Positions 1-8,325 of a stretch of DNA of 64,000 nt are shown here, piece by piece. The DNA is taken from positions 39,199-103,198 of the forward strand of contig JADJCS010000018.1 in assembly GCA_016703105.1 (NCBI GenBank). The letters run 5' to 3'. The notes beneath the pieces were generated by a model. That model did not search any database. It was not told where the DNA came from and saw nothing but the letters and a program-made list of their open reading frames with translations. The stretch is from Flavobacteriales bacterium (GTDB taxonomy: Bacteria; Bacteroidota; Bacteroidia; Flavobacteriales_F; PHOS-HE28). Both the position numbers and the translations under genes were made by a program. Every line of letters starts with the position of its first letter. Within the stretch, counting starts at the first letter, position 1.

Positions 1-2
1 AA

Positions 3-188
3 CGTGTGCGGCGATGGGGACCTTGGTCGGCGTTGCTCACCTGGTTGCCGGTGATCGGTGATCCGATCGCGGTGGCGCTCGGTGTTTTCCGCGTGCCGTG
101 GGTCCCGGTCTCCTTGCTGATGTTCGTGGGTAAGGCGGTACGCTATGCGATCGTGATACTCTCGGTGCTCGGCTTCTTCAGCCGGTAG
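3..188 (+). CDS. YqaA-like membrane protein, 5' truncated by the window edge
   Basis: The reading frame is open to the first base, so this is the C-terminal part of a longer gene. The visible ~60 residues hold a GPW-x-LLTWLPVIGDP stretch followed by a hydrophobic helix and a GKAVRYA motif, the typical end of YqaA-family integral membrane proteins (related to DedA/SNARE-associated proteins). Members have four or five membrane helices and no settled biochemical role. The GTG at 6 could in principle start a short protein, but the family resemblance argues for truncation. Its last codons overlap the convergent LOG-family gene by about 11 bases. Confidence 0.65.
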   Translation, partial: RVRRWGPWSALLTWLPVIGDPIAVALGVFRVPWVPVSLLMFVGKAVRYAIVILSVLGFFSR

Positions 189-948
189 GCGTGGTCGTCT
201 TTTTCTCAGGTGGGGCTGGTGGCTCCAGGAACCACCATTTCGGCCGGTCCCCCCGCCGTTTCGCCGCCTGCCACATCACCACCAGCCGGTCCTGCAACAG
301 CGTGGTCGCCTCCTCCACACTATCGGCCACGAACACGAATTCCAGTTCCTTCTGGCCCAGGGTGCCCGCAGCGACCATGTGGTCGATCTGCTCCAACATC
401 GGTGCCCAGTATTCCCTGCCATAGAGCAGGATGGGGAAGTCCTTGACCTTTCCCGTCTGGATCAGCGTGATCGTTTCGAAGAGCTCATCCAAGGTGCCCG
501 CACCACCGGGCATAACCACGAAGGTCATGCTGTACTTCAGCAGCAGCACCTTGCGCACGAAGAAGCGTTCGAAGGTGAGGCTCAGGTCGAGGTAGGGGTT
601 CGCCTCCTGTTCGTGGGGCAGCACGATGTTGCATCCGATGCTCTTCGCACCCACATCCCGTGCGCCGCGGTTGGCGGCCTCCATCAATCCCGGCCCACCA
701 CCAGTCATGATGGTGAACCCCACCCGCCCGATGCGCCGCGCCAGTTCGCGGGTCACCGCATAGTAGGGATGGTCCTCTTTGAAGCGCGCGCTGCCGAAGA
801 ACGTGACGCAAGGCCCTACGAAGTGCAGTTTGCGAAAACCGTAGATGAACTCCCGGGCGATGCTCACCACGCTAAGGAACTCCTTCCAGCGTGGGCGCGG
901 GCCCTCGAGGAAGCGGAGGTCGATTTGTTGCGGATCGGTCGGCGGCAT
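178..948 (-). CDS. LOG-family (TIGR00730) protein, cytokinin riboside 5'-monophosphate phosphoribohydrolase-like
   Basis: A 256-residue Rossmann-like protein with both LOG-family signatures: GGGPGLMEAANRGA near residues 83-96 and the nucleotide-binding motif PGGAGTLDE at 147-155. Characterised homologues cleave nucleoside 5'-monophosphates to the free base and ribose 5-phosphate; older annotations call them lysine decarboxylases, which is wrong for this fold. About 40 N-terminal residues precede the core, as in the longer bacterial members. It is transcribed away from the T9SS gene at 1025. A TACCTTCG element lies 18 bases before the ATG. The cellular substrate cannot be told from sequence. 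Confidence 0.88.
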   Translation of the reverse strand: MPPTDPQQIDLRFLEGPRPRWKEFLSVVSIAREFIYGFRKLHFVGPCVTFFGSARFKEDHPYYAVTRELARRIGRVGFTIMTGGGPGLMEAANRGARDVGAKSIGCNIVLPHEQEANPYLDLSLTFERFFVRKVLLLKYSMTFVVMPGGAGTLDELFETITLIQTGKVKDFPILLYGREYWAPMLEQIDHMVAAGTLGQKELEFVFVADSVEEATTLLQDRLVVMWQAAKRRGDRPKWWFLEPPAPPEKKTTTPTG

Positions 949-966
949 GCGGCTTCGGAAAGCCGC

Positions 967-974
967 CGAAGGTA
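967..974 (-). promoter_or_regulatory. candidate -7 promoter element for the LOG-family gene
   Basis: On the minus strand this reads TACCTTCG, one base from the Bacteroidota -7 consensus TAnnTTTG, 18 bases before the start codon at 948. No clear TTTG -33 box is seen. Confidence 0.35.
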
Positions 975-998
975 AACGTCACCAGCGGCGTGATGTGG

Positions 999-1006
999 TA
1001 AGTTCG
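999..1006 (+). promoter_or_regulatory. candidate -7 promoter element for the secreted protein at 1025
   Basis: TAAGTTCG, one base from TAnnTTTG, 18 bases upstream of the ATG at 1025, back to back with the element serving the divergent gene. No -33 box is obvious. Confidence 0.35.
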
Positions 1007-1024
1007 CCGCCTCAAACGACATCC

Positions 1025-2269
1025 ATGCGCCACGCTACCCTGCTTCCTTTGTTCGCCTTCGCTACCATCGCCAGCGCCCAACCGCAATTGGACAACCCTG
1101 GCTTCGAGACCTGGCAGAGCGTGGGCACGGCCACTGAAGAGCCGGAGCAATGGAGTTCGGTGAAGACCAGTGATGGCGGCACCCTCATCAACAACCTCGC
1201 CCCGCAGATGGTATGGCAGAGCGCCGACGCGCACAGCGGATCGTGGTCGGCGAACCTGCGCACCGTGTCCTCCATCCTTGGCGCGGCGACGGGCTTGCTC
1301 ACCAATGGGCGGGTGCATGCCGAACTGCAGATCGAGAACAGCTATGTGTTCACCGATAGCACCAACAGCGATTGGAACACCCCGTGCGCCTCGCGGCCGG
1401 ATAGTTTGATCGGCTGGTACAAGTACGCACCTCTCCCGGGTGACAAGGCGGTGATCGGCGTGCTGCTGCATGTGGACGATGGCAAACTCCCCGGCTTTGG
1501 CACCGAGCCCAACTGGGTCGGCGGCGCGGATTGGGAATCGCCCAGCGCCACGGTGGCCACTTGGGAGCGCATTTCCGTGCCGTTCTACTACATCGACAAC
1601 CGCGTGCCGGAGTACCTGCTCATGATCATGACGACGGGAGATAGCACCAACAGCCAGGTGGGTACCGAGGCCTGGTTCGATGATCTCGGCCTGATCTACA
1701 ACGTCTACGCGACGCCCGATGCCGCGATCGCCTATGTCACTGCGATCGATGGGTTCGATCTCAACGTGGCCTATACCACAGGCGGCGAACCTGTGGGCGC
1801 TGTGGATTTCACCGCGGAACTATCGGATGTGAACGGTGACTTCACCAATGCTGTGGCGATCGGTACGCTCAACAGCACTTCGTCCAGTGGCAGCATCGCA
1901 TGCACCATTCCTGCGGGCACCGTGCCAGGCACCGGCTACCGCATTCGTGTGAACACACCATCACCCTACTACGCGCCGGTGGATTCCGTGATTGTGGTGG
2001 AAATGTCCACGGACATCCAGCAGCTATCGAACGCAGGCGCACATGTCTATGTGAACCAGCAAGGCTTGAACATGGATCTAAGCGCAGCGCCGTTCGCGAT
2101 GCCGCGCTACGAGATCATCGCCGCGAACGGACAGGTCGTCACGCAAGGTTCGCTGGTGTCGGGTTCGCTGAACGTGCTTGCTGCACCCGCGCAGCCAGGT
2201 ATCTACACCGTGCGTCTCTACCACGCGAGCGGTTCCGAGGCGATGCGTGTTGCGGTTCCGATCCGGTAG
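1025..2269 (+). CDS. secreted T9SS cargo protein, carbohydrate-binding-like
   Basis: The ATG at 1025 was chosen because it puts a signal peptide at the N-terminus (MRHATLLPLFAFATIASAQ, cleavage after SAQ); the open frame reaches further upstream but over the divergent promoter. The 414-residue product begins with LDNPGFETWQSV, the usual opening of a PCMD/carbohydrate-binding-like jelly-roll (NPGFExW), continues with a probable Ig-like region near residues 280-340, and ends in about 60 residues resembling a T9SS type A sorting domain (YEIIAANGQVV then PGIYTVRLY). It is therefore probably exported by the type IX system and held at or released from the surface. No catalytic motif is seen. Confidence 0.75.
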   Translation: MRHATLLPLFAFATIASAQPQLDNPGFETWQSVGTATEEPEQWSSVKTSDGGTLINNLAPQMVWQSADAHSGSWSANLRTVSSILGAATGLLTNGRVHAELQIENSYVFTDSTNSDWNTPCASRPDSLIGWYKYAPLPGDKAVIGVLLHVDDGKLPGFGTEPNWVGGADWESPSATVATWERISVPFYYIDNRVPEYLLMIMTTGDSTNSQVGTEAWFDDLGLIYNVYATPDAAIAYVTAIDGFDLNVAYTTGGEPVGAVDFTAELSDVNGDFTNAVAIGTLNSTSSSGSIACTIPAGTVPGTGYRIRVNTPSPYYAPVDSVIVVEMSTDIQQLSNAGAHVYVNQQGLNMDLSAAPFAMPRYEIIAANGQVVTQGSLVSGSLNVLAAPAQPGIYTVRLYHASGSEAMRVAVPIR

Positions 2270-2271
2270 GG

Positions 2272-3162
2272 CTAATAGACGGTGATCCGCTCGCGACCCA
2301 CGACCGACCCATCGCGAGATAGCACCAGCATGTAGCCGCCCGGCCGCGCGATGGTGATCGCCGTTGAGCCAACGCTCGCGTTGCCCGATGAAACGATGCG
2401 TCCTTGTGCATCGAGCAGCTCCCAATCGAGTCCAGGTTCGGCGCACAGCAGTGATGCCGATGTGTTCCGTGCGATCGCATTGGGTTGGAGCGACCAGTTG
2501 CCATGACCGTTCGACTCCATGAAGCCTGTGCCGAGCTCGCATTGTGGGAGCTGTGGGTTCAGCCAGGTGATGTCGGGATCCTCGTAACAACGCAATGGGC
2601 CTAGGATGTCCATGTCGCAGGCTTCGTAGCCCCATAGGAAGTGGTAGATCGCGTGGCCTAGGCGCTCTGTTATCGTGGCGGATATGGGCCACACTGCGCC
2701 GATGCCTTCATAGATCGTGGTGATCTCCACGTCAAGCACCCGCAGCGTGGATCCGTCAATGGACGTGCTCGATGTGCCCATGACCTCTACGTGGATGGTA
2801 TCGAGCGGGTTCCAGATGCTTCGAGGAATATCCCAAGTGTCGCCGACGGCGGTGTTGAATGCGTAAAGGAGGTCGAAATTCTGCTGGTCTTGATCGAAAA
2901 GGAACACGCTATCTCCGCTCACATAGGTGTACGCCTGGCCTCCGCTATAAGGGAAGTAGCAGTCGGTTGTGGATCCATCCAACACGGAACAGGTGTGTCC
3001 TAGAATGGTCGTGTCCCCGATACAGGTGAGCGTGTATAGGTTAGAATCGGGCCCCCATGCGAAGTGTTGTTCATAGGACCACTTCGCGCCAATGGGTGCG
3101 AAGGTGGTTTGGGCGATGAGCGAGAGCGGGAGAAGTGCAGAAGCGAAGAGAAGTGTACGCAT
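2272..3162 (-). CDS. secreted T9SS cargo protein of unknown function
   Basis: A 296-residue protein with a signal peptide (MRTLLFASALLPLSLIAQ) and a T9SS-type C-terminus containing WELLDAQGRIVSSG and PGGYMLVLS. The middle has aromatic and cysteine-containing stretches (FAPIGAKWSYEQ, then GDTWDIPRSIW) often seen in Bacteroidota secreted proteins that have no assigned function. The stop is two bases from that of the convergent gene ending at 2269, so no room is left for a separate terminator. A weak TACCTTCA element lies upstream of the start. No enzymatic motif was recognised. Confidence 0.7.
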   Translation of the reverse strand: MRTLLFASALLPLSLIAQTTFAPIGAKWSYEQHFAWGPDSNLYTLTCIGDTTILGHTCSVLDGSTTDCYFPYSGGQAYTYVSGDSVFLFDQDQQNFDLLYAFNTAVGDTWDIPRSIWNPLDTIHVEVMGTSSTSIDGSTLRVLDVEITTIYEGIGAVWPISATITERLGHAIYHFLWGYEACDMDILGPLRCYEDPDITWLNPQLPQCELGTGFMESNGHGNWSLQPNAIARNTSASLLCAEPGLDWELLDAQGRIVSSGNASVGSTAITIARPGGYMLVLSRDGSVVGRERITVY

Positions 3163-3316
3163 GGGGTCCGGGTTAAAGGTGAAGGTACGTGGACAGGACA
3201 GGGGAGGCGTTTCCGGCGCTGCCTGTGTTGACTTTCGAGCGCCTTATATTCCTGCGAGTTCCTGGCTGGGCCACTTCGCGCATCTTTACCGGACTGCGGC
3301 CCTATTGCCTGCTTCT

Positions 3317-4744
3317 ATGCCTTCCATCCTCCAACGTCTCCATTTGCTTGTTCTGTTGTTGGCGTTCACGACAACCGCCGCTCAGCAGTACACCTACAAG
3401 GCCCGCTACGATTCGCTCGACACCCGCCACGACCTGTCGCGCCCGCTGATCGAGCGCTACTTCATTACCGCCAACCATGGGGCGGCCTGTTTCAATCTGG
3501 GGTTGATGGAGGAGATCAGGGTCAGCGCCAAGGAGGAGCTCGCCCTGGCCGAGCAGCTCGGTATCGACACGTTGCTCTCCACGGCCTCCAACCACGTGGG
3601 CGATGCCCTCAACGGATCGGCGGAAGCGGCCTTGCAACTGAAGTACTTCTACCAAGGCTTGGACTACGCGCAACGCTCCGGAAACGCGAACTTCATCGGG
3701 ACCGCACAGAAGCAGATCGCCACGGTGTACAAGACCTTGGGCGATCTACCGCGCGCGCTGGGGTGGCTGAAGCTCGCCCTCGCCAACGTCACCTCGGACT
3801 ACCAGATCAATCGCACGTGCTGCCATCTGAGCGATTGCTACCGCCTGATGGGGCAGCCGGATTCCGCGCTGTATTGGGCGCAACGCTCCAACGTCGTTCC
3901 CCGACCGGAAGAGGACAACTATGGCTACGCGCGCTCTTACTACATGCTGGGGGCAGCATACGCGGCCAAGGGCGAACGGCAATTGGCGGAAGTGCATTTC
4001 GCGCGGGCCATCGAGGTTGCGGATGCTTTCCATGTGATGATCCCGTTGTACGGATCGCTCGTGGCGCGGGGGCAGATGGAACTGGAGGCGGGCGACCTGG
4101 CCGCTGCCATCGCCGACGGCCATCGGGCCTTGCTCGTGAGCAGTGACGGCGGCAACCTCGAAGGCCAGGTCGGCGCCTCCGACCTGCTGCGTCGAGCTTA
4201 CAAGGCCAGCGGTGAGGCCGATAGCGCCTACCACTACTTCGAGCTGCGCGTACTGTATGCGGACAGCCTGATCAACGCCACCAACCTGAACAAGCTCCAG
4301 AACATGGCGTTCGCGCAGGAGCTGAAGGAACAGGAGGATGCGAAGCTGAAGGCCGAGGAAATGGCCGCACGCTCCCGCAACATCCAATTCGGCATCATCG
4401 CCCTTATCGTCATTACGCTGGGGATCTTCCTGCTCATCTTCAGCAGGACGGCGGTGGTTGGCGCCAAGGCCATCAAGAACCTCTCGCTCATCGCGCTGCT
4501 GCTCTTCTTCGAGTTCATCAACCTGCTCGTGCATCCGTTCCTGGATCGTATCACGAACCACTCGCCGATCCTGATGCTATTGTGCATGGCCGCGATCGCC
4601 GGGCTGCTGATCCCGCTGCACCACCGCATGGAGAAGCTGATCACCAACATGCTCGTGAGCAAGAACAACCGGGTAAGGTTGGAGGCGGCGCGGAGGACGA
4701 TCGAGGAACTGGAAGGAAGTAGGAATGACCATGCCGCGAGTTGA
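3317..4744 (+). CDS. TPR protein with C-terminal three-helix membrane module (paralogue 1 of 3)
   Basis: The start at 3317 gives a signal peptide (MPSILQRLHLLVLLLAFTTTAAQ); the open frame extends 225 bases upstream but without a plausible N-terminus. The 475-residue product has roughly residues 60-330 as TPR-like helical pairs (SALYWAQRS, GYARSYYMLGAAYAAKG, AEVHFARAIEVA), then a charged coiled segment, then a 115-residue module with three hydrophobic helices, an FEFINL-x-HPFLDRITNHSP loop and a basic LVSKNNRVRLEAARRTIEELE tail. Periplasmic TPRs joined to membrane helices are the input half of many Bacteroidota sensors, yet no kinase, HTH or cyclase output follows. Function unknown; sensing or scaffolding is inferred. 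Confidence 0.75.
   Translation: MPSILQRLHLLVLLLAFTTTAAQQYTYKARYDSLDTRHDLSRPLIERYFITANHGAACFNLGLMEEIRVSAKEELALAEQLGIDTLLSTASNHVGDALNGSAEAALQLKYFYQGLDYAQRSGNANFIGTAQKQIATVYKTLGDLPRALGWLKLALANVTSDYQINRTCCHLSDCYRLMGQPDSALYWAQRSNVVPRPEEDNYGYARSYYMLGAAYAAKGERQLAEVHFARAIEVADAFHVMIPLYGSLVARGQMELEAGDLAAAIADGHRALLVSSDGGNLEGQVGASDLLRRAYKASGEADSAYHYFELRVLYADSLINATNLNKLQNMAFAQELKEQEDAKLKAEEMAARSRNIQFGIIALIVITLGIFLLIFSRTAVVGAKAIKNLSLIALLLFFEFINLLVHPFLDRITNHSPILMLLCMAAIAGLLIPLHHRMEKLITNMLVSKNNRVRLEAARRTIEELEGSRNDHAAS
4370..4714 (+). repeat. 115-codon membrane module, copy 1 of 3
   Basis: Encodes the shared C-terminal module of paralogue 1. By reading, it differs from copy 2 at 2 of 115 residues and from copy 3 at 3. 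The nucleotide differences from copy 2 are about 33 of 345 and nearly all silent. Confidence 0.85.
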
Positions 4745-4874
4745 ACGAATTCAAACCGAGAAACCTCGCGCAGCGCGAACCACTCATATGAACTCCGTTG
4801 ATCCTATTGTCCATCGCGCGAAGGTTCGCCTCATCCGGATCCTTGCTTTGGGTCCGGCATCTTCCCACCATCGC

Positions 4875-6266
4875 ATGATTGCGAGGAGGCTCCTTTTCAT
4901 AGCATGGATGACCTGTCCATGGGCGACCATCTCCCCCGCCCAGAACCCGACGGCAGACAGTCTCATGATCGAGATGGGAAGGATCGAAGGCGATGGCGCA
5001 CGGATCGATGTGATGAACAAGATCATCTACGAAGTGCCCACGCTCACTCAAGAGCAGCGCATCACCTATACCAAGGCCATTCTGGACTTGAGCAAGAAGC
5101 GGGGCGACCACGTGCTGGAAAGCGTGACCACTGCGGAACTGGGCTACTTGCTGTTCTTTAGCGGCAACAGCTTGCAGGGCACTGAACTGGCTTACACCGC
5201 CTTGGACATGGCGCAACACCATGATCATGCACAAGCCTTGGGCATCATCTACATCGACTTGGCCGCATGCATTGAGGACTCCTCCAAAGGCTTAGGGTAC
5301 CTGCGGGCGGGCCTGGCAGCCTCGGAGCGGGCCAGTGATCCCTACACTGGAGCATCGGCCTTGCTCAATCTGTCCTACTTCTTCATGAACAGGGGTGTGC
5401 GCGACTCTGCTTTGTACTATGCCCAACGCGGCTATGAACGAACCCTTGAAGTGAAGTCCAATCGCTGGTTCCCGACCGCTGGGCTCTGGATGCTGGCGCA
5501 GATCCATGACGACATGTATGGAGATCGGGTGATCGCAAGGGAATACCTGAAGAAAGCGTTGGCTGTTCCCGGTGCCATGGAACATCCCATTGCGTACATG
5601 CGGTTGTACATGACCATGTCCAAGTTCCAACTAACCGATGGACGCGTCGATTCGGCCCTGCACTATGCGAACCTGATAAGGGATAGGAAGGACTTGTTGA
5701 ACCCATTTGAAGTAGTAGAGATGTATGGCTTGTACAAGCAGATCTATGACACCACGAACGCGGACAGCGCCTTGAAGTACTACCGGCTCGCCGAGACGGC
5801 CCAAGCTGCCCTTGAGGTGACAAGGAATCGCCAGCAGGTCGCGCTGTTGCAGATGAAGAAGGAGATGGAGCTCGACCATCAGCTCGCCGCCCGCTCCCGC
5901 AACATCCAGTTCGGCATCATCGCGTTGATCGTCATCACCCTTGGCATCTTCCTGCTCATCTTCAGCCGCACCTCGGTGGTGGGAGCGAAGGCCATCAAGA
6001 ACCTCTCGCTCATTGCGCTGCTGTTGTTCTTCGAGTTCATCAACCTGCTCTTGCATCCATTCCTGGATCGCATCACCAACCATTCGCCGATCCTGATGCT
6101 ATTGTGCATGGCAGCCATCGCCGGGCTGCTGATCCCGCTGCACCACCGCATGGAAAAGCTGATCACCAACATGCTCGTGAGCAAGAACAACCGGGTGCGG
6201 TTGGAAGCTGCGAGGAGGACGATCGAGGAGCTTGAAGCAAGGCCGACTGACACGAACGCTGGTTGA
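4875..6266 (+). CDS. TPR protein with C-terminal three-helix membrane module (paralogue 2 of 3)
   Basis: The ATG at 4875 gives a signal peptide (MIARRLLFIAWMTCPWATISPAQ); an in-frame ATG at 4788 is possible but adds a non-signal-like extension. The 463-residue protein has a TPR-like helical region over about residues 50-330 that is clearly diverged from its neighbours, then MKKEMELDHQLAARSRN leading into the 115-residue membrane module, which matches paralogue 1 at all but two positions. It follows paralogue 1 after a 130-base gap, and its stop overlaps the next start. No output domain is present. The role is unknown; the context implies the three proteins work as a set or as alternative receptors for one partner. 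Confidence 0.75.
   Translation: MIARRLLFIAWMTCPWATISPAQNPTADSLMIEMGRIEGDGARIDVMNKIIYEVPTLTQEQRITYTKAILDLSKKRGDHVLESVTTAELGYLLFFSGNSLQGTELAYTALDMAQHHDHAQALGIIYIDLAACIEDSSKGLGYLRAGLAASERASDPYTGASALLNLSYFFMNRGVRDSALYYAQRGYERTLEVKSNRWFPTAGLWMLAQIHDDMYGDRVIAREYLKKALAVPGAMEHPIAYMRLYMTMSKFQLTDGRVDSALHYANLIRDRKDLLNPFEVVEMYGLYKQIYDTTNADSALKYYRLAETAQAALEVTRNRQQVALLQMKKEMELDHQLAARSRNIQFGIIALIVITLGIFLLIFSRTSVVGAKAIKNLSLIALLLFFEFINLLLHPFLDRITNHSPILMLLCMAAIAGLLIPLHHRMEKLITNMLVSKNNRVRLEAARRTIEELEARPTDTNAG
5892..6236 (+). repeat. 115-codon membrane module, copy 2 of 3
   Basis: Same module as 4370-4714, in frame and of identical length. Residue changes from copy 1 are Ala to Ser in SRTAVVG and Val to Leu in LLVHPF. 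Confidence 0.85.
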
Positions 6267-7744
6267 TGACCATGGATCTACGCATGCTTCACCAACGAAC
6301 CATCACCATGGTCTTCAGTTGCCGCGCGCTGGCCTTGGTCATTGCGCTGGCCGGTATCGGACAGCTTTACTCCCAGCCGTTCGATACGCTCAGCGCGCGG
6401 ACCAGTGGCTTTCCAGTGGACACCTTGATCGTCCGCGAAAAGGCCGCGAACGACCCCCGCATGAAGGTCGCGCTCCTCTCCCGGCTTGTGATGAAGTACC
6501 TGTACCTCGACCGCCAGGAGGAATGCATGTCAACATCGATCCGCACCCTTGAGATCGCGGAACCGACCAAGAACGATACGCTGATCGCTAGGGCGCATCT
6601 CGCGATCGGGACCGCTTTCGCGATCGTCAATGATGTGAACGCAGCATTGAAGCATTACAACATTGCGCTCGATCGCTACACAAGCGTTGGCGACAGTATC
6701 TGGATGGGTGCGGTCTGCAAGGAGATCGCCGTGCTGTACCAGCGGGTCGGGGATAATGTTGGCGCAATGGGCTACTTGCGGAAGGCTTTGGCATATGGTA
6801 TGCCCCCCGGTATCCGTTCGCGAGGAATGAGTATGCTCGCCAGGTGCTACTTGGACAAGGGTGATCTGGATTCCGCCCTCTTTTATGTTCAGAAGGTGGA
6901 CATGATCAGATCGCCTGCTCAGGATCCGTGGGGGTACGCTTATTCGAATGGCGCGTTGGCAACCGTGTATGCGGCTCGCCATGAACAGGACTTGGCCGAA
7001 TTGCATTTCAAGCGCGCTATCGCGGCGGCCGATTCGTTCGACCTTCCCTTGCCGCTCATCCAATACGGATCAGGATATGCTTCAATGCTTGTGGAGCAGG
7101 GCCGTGCTTCGGAAAGTCTGGCCATGGCGCAGATGTGCTTCAATGTCGCCGAAGGGGTCCAATCGCCGGGTATTCTCGAGAAAGCCGCTGATGCCTTGGC
7201 CGATGCGTACTACGCGAACGGCATGGCCGATAGCGCGTTCGTATACGCGAAGCGCTGCATCGCTTATCGCGATAGCGTGACCGCGACACAGAACCGCAGC
7301 CAACTGAAGAGCCAACTGTTCGCTCAGCAGATCAAAGACATTGAGGATGCGAAGCTGAAGGCTGAAGAGGCCGAAGCCCGCTCCCGCAACATCCAGTTCG
7401 GCATCATCGCGCTCATCGTGATCACGCTGGGGATCTTCCTGCTCATCTTCAGCCGTACAGCGGTGGTAGGTGCGAAGGCCATCAAAAACCTCTCGCTCAT
7501 CGCGCTGCTGCTCTTTTTCGAGTTCATCAACCTGTTGCTGCACCCGTTCCTCGATCGCATCACCAACCATTCGCCGATCCTCATGCTCTTGGCCATGGCG
7601 GCCATCGCCGGGCTGCTGATCCCGTTGCACCACCGCATGGAGAAGTTCATCACCAACATGCTCGTGAGCAAGAACAACCGGGTGCGGTTGGAGGCGGCGA
7701 GGAGGACGATCGAGGAGTTGGAAGGTGAGAAGGGCGCGAGCTAG
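6266..7744 (+). CDS. TPR protein with C-terminal three-helix membrane module (paralogue 3 of 3)
   Basis: The ATG at 6266 overlaps the preceding TGA (TGATG), suggesting translational coupling; in-frame ATGs at 6287 and 6308 would give a more compact signal peptide ending ...GIGQLYSQ. TPR-like repeats fill about residues 50-360, and this part resembles paralogue 1 more than paralogue 2 (SALFYVQKVDMIRSP, WGYAYSNGALATVYAA, AELHFKRAIAAADSF). A charged helix (IKDIEDAKLKAEEAEA) leads into the shared 115-residue module. As in the other two, the protein ends just after RRTIEELE with no catalytic or DNA-binding domain. Confidence 0.75.
   Translation: MTMDLRMLHQRTITMVFSCRALALVIALAGIGQLYSQPFDTLSARTSGFPVDTLIVREKAANDPRMKVALLSRLVMKYLYLDRQEECMSTSIRTLEIAEPTKNDTLIARAHLAIGTAFAIVNDVNAALKHYNIALDRYTSVGDSIWMGAVCKEIAVLYQRVGDNVGAMGYLRKALAYGMPPGIRSRGMSMLARCYLDKGDLDSALFYVQKVDMIRSPAQDPWGYAYSNGALATVYAARHEQDLAELHFKRAIAAADSFDLPLPLIQYGSGYASMLVEQGRASESLAMAQMCFNVAEGVQSPGILEKAADALADAYYANGMADSAFVYAKRCIAYRDSVTATQNRSQLKSQLFAQQIKDIEDAKLKAEEAEARSRNIQFGIIALIVITLGIFLLIFSRTAVVGAKAIKNLSLIALLLFFEFINLLLHPFLDRITNHSPILMLLAMAAIAGLLIPLHHRMEKFITNMLVSKNNRVRLEAARRTIEELEGEKGAS
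7379..7723 (+). repeat. 115-codon membrane module, copy 3 of 3
   Basis: Same module and length as at 4370-4714 and 5892-6236. Residue changes from copy 1 are Val to Leu in LLVHPF, Cys to Ala in LLCMAA and Leu to Phe in MEKLIT. Confidence 0.85.
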
Positions 7745-7829
7745 GTCCTCGGGTAAGCGCTTCATCAATTCTCTAAGGATCTGTTAATTCCTTGCTAGGG
7801 GCGTGATCAAGGTCTACGTTCGCACCCGA

Positions 7830-8159
7830 ATGGTGCTTAGGTCCCAACCAACCAAGAACTCGGTCGTGATCAGGCTCTTGACGTGTCTGCTCTTGTTGGG
7901 TGTGCAGCCTTGGTTCGTTGGCCTTCAGGCATCGGACCTGCCGACGGGGATATTCGAGCTCGGCGCTCTGCCTTCGGAGGCCGAGGACCAGAACGAAGGG
8001 CCGGACGGCGATGCGGATCTCGACCTAGCTGCACTTCAAGGTTTCTCCTTGCGCTCCGCCTGCGGGCTGGGTTCTGCGCTGGTGGCCTATGAACCCGGTT
8101 TCGACCGCAGCGGCTTATCGCTGCTGCCTGTCGCAGGGCTTCAGCCGTCCGCTCCCTAA
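7830..8159 (+). CDS. small secreted or membrane-anchored protein of unknown function
   Basis: About 109 residues from the ATG at 7830 (a GTG at 7803 is the alternative). One hydrophobic segment (VVIRLLTCLLLLGVQPWFVGLQA) looks like a signal peptide. The mature part is acidic (LPSEAEDQNEGPDGDADLDL), then Gly/Ser/Leu-rich. Codon use looks like that of its neighbours. It stands alone between the TPR trio and the efflux operon and is followed 12 bases later by a perfect hairpin. I do not recognise the family. Confidence 0.5.
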   Translation: MVLRSQPTKNSVVIRLLTCLLLLGVQPWFVGLQASDLPTGIFELGALPSEAEDQNEGPDGDADLDLAALQGFSLRSACGLGSALVAYEPGFDRSGLSLLPVAGLQPSAP

Positions 8160-8171
8160 GTCACTTTAAGT

Positions 8172-8189
8172 CCCGGAACCACTTCCGGG
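8172..8189 (+). terminator. hairpin after the small secreted protein
   Basis: CCCGGAA, loop CCAC, TTCCGGG: a perfect 7-bp stem 12 bases past the stop at 8159, with no T-tract behind it. It may end transcription or protect the 3' end. Confidence 0.45.
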
Positions 8190-8325
8190 CAATACGGTGT
8201 GACGTTGATCGTCCCCGTCTTTGCGCCGCGGTCTATTCGGCCATTCGCGCAAATCCGTTGCCGCACCCATCCGGTGTTGAGCTGAACCACGCCCTCGTTC
8301 GAAGAAGTGCATTCCCCACATTTCC

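Noticed and set aside
3228..3250. sigma70-like TTGACT and TATATT upstream of the first TPR gene
   Set aside because: The spacing is only 11 bases, and Bacteroidota primary sigma factors do not use this consensus.
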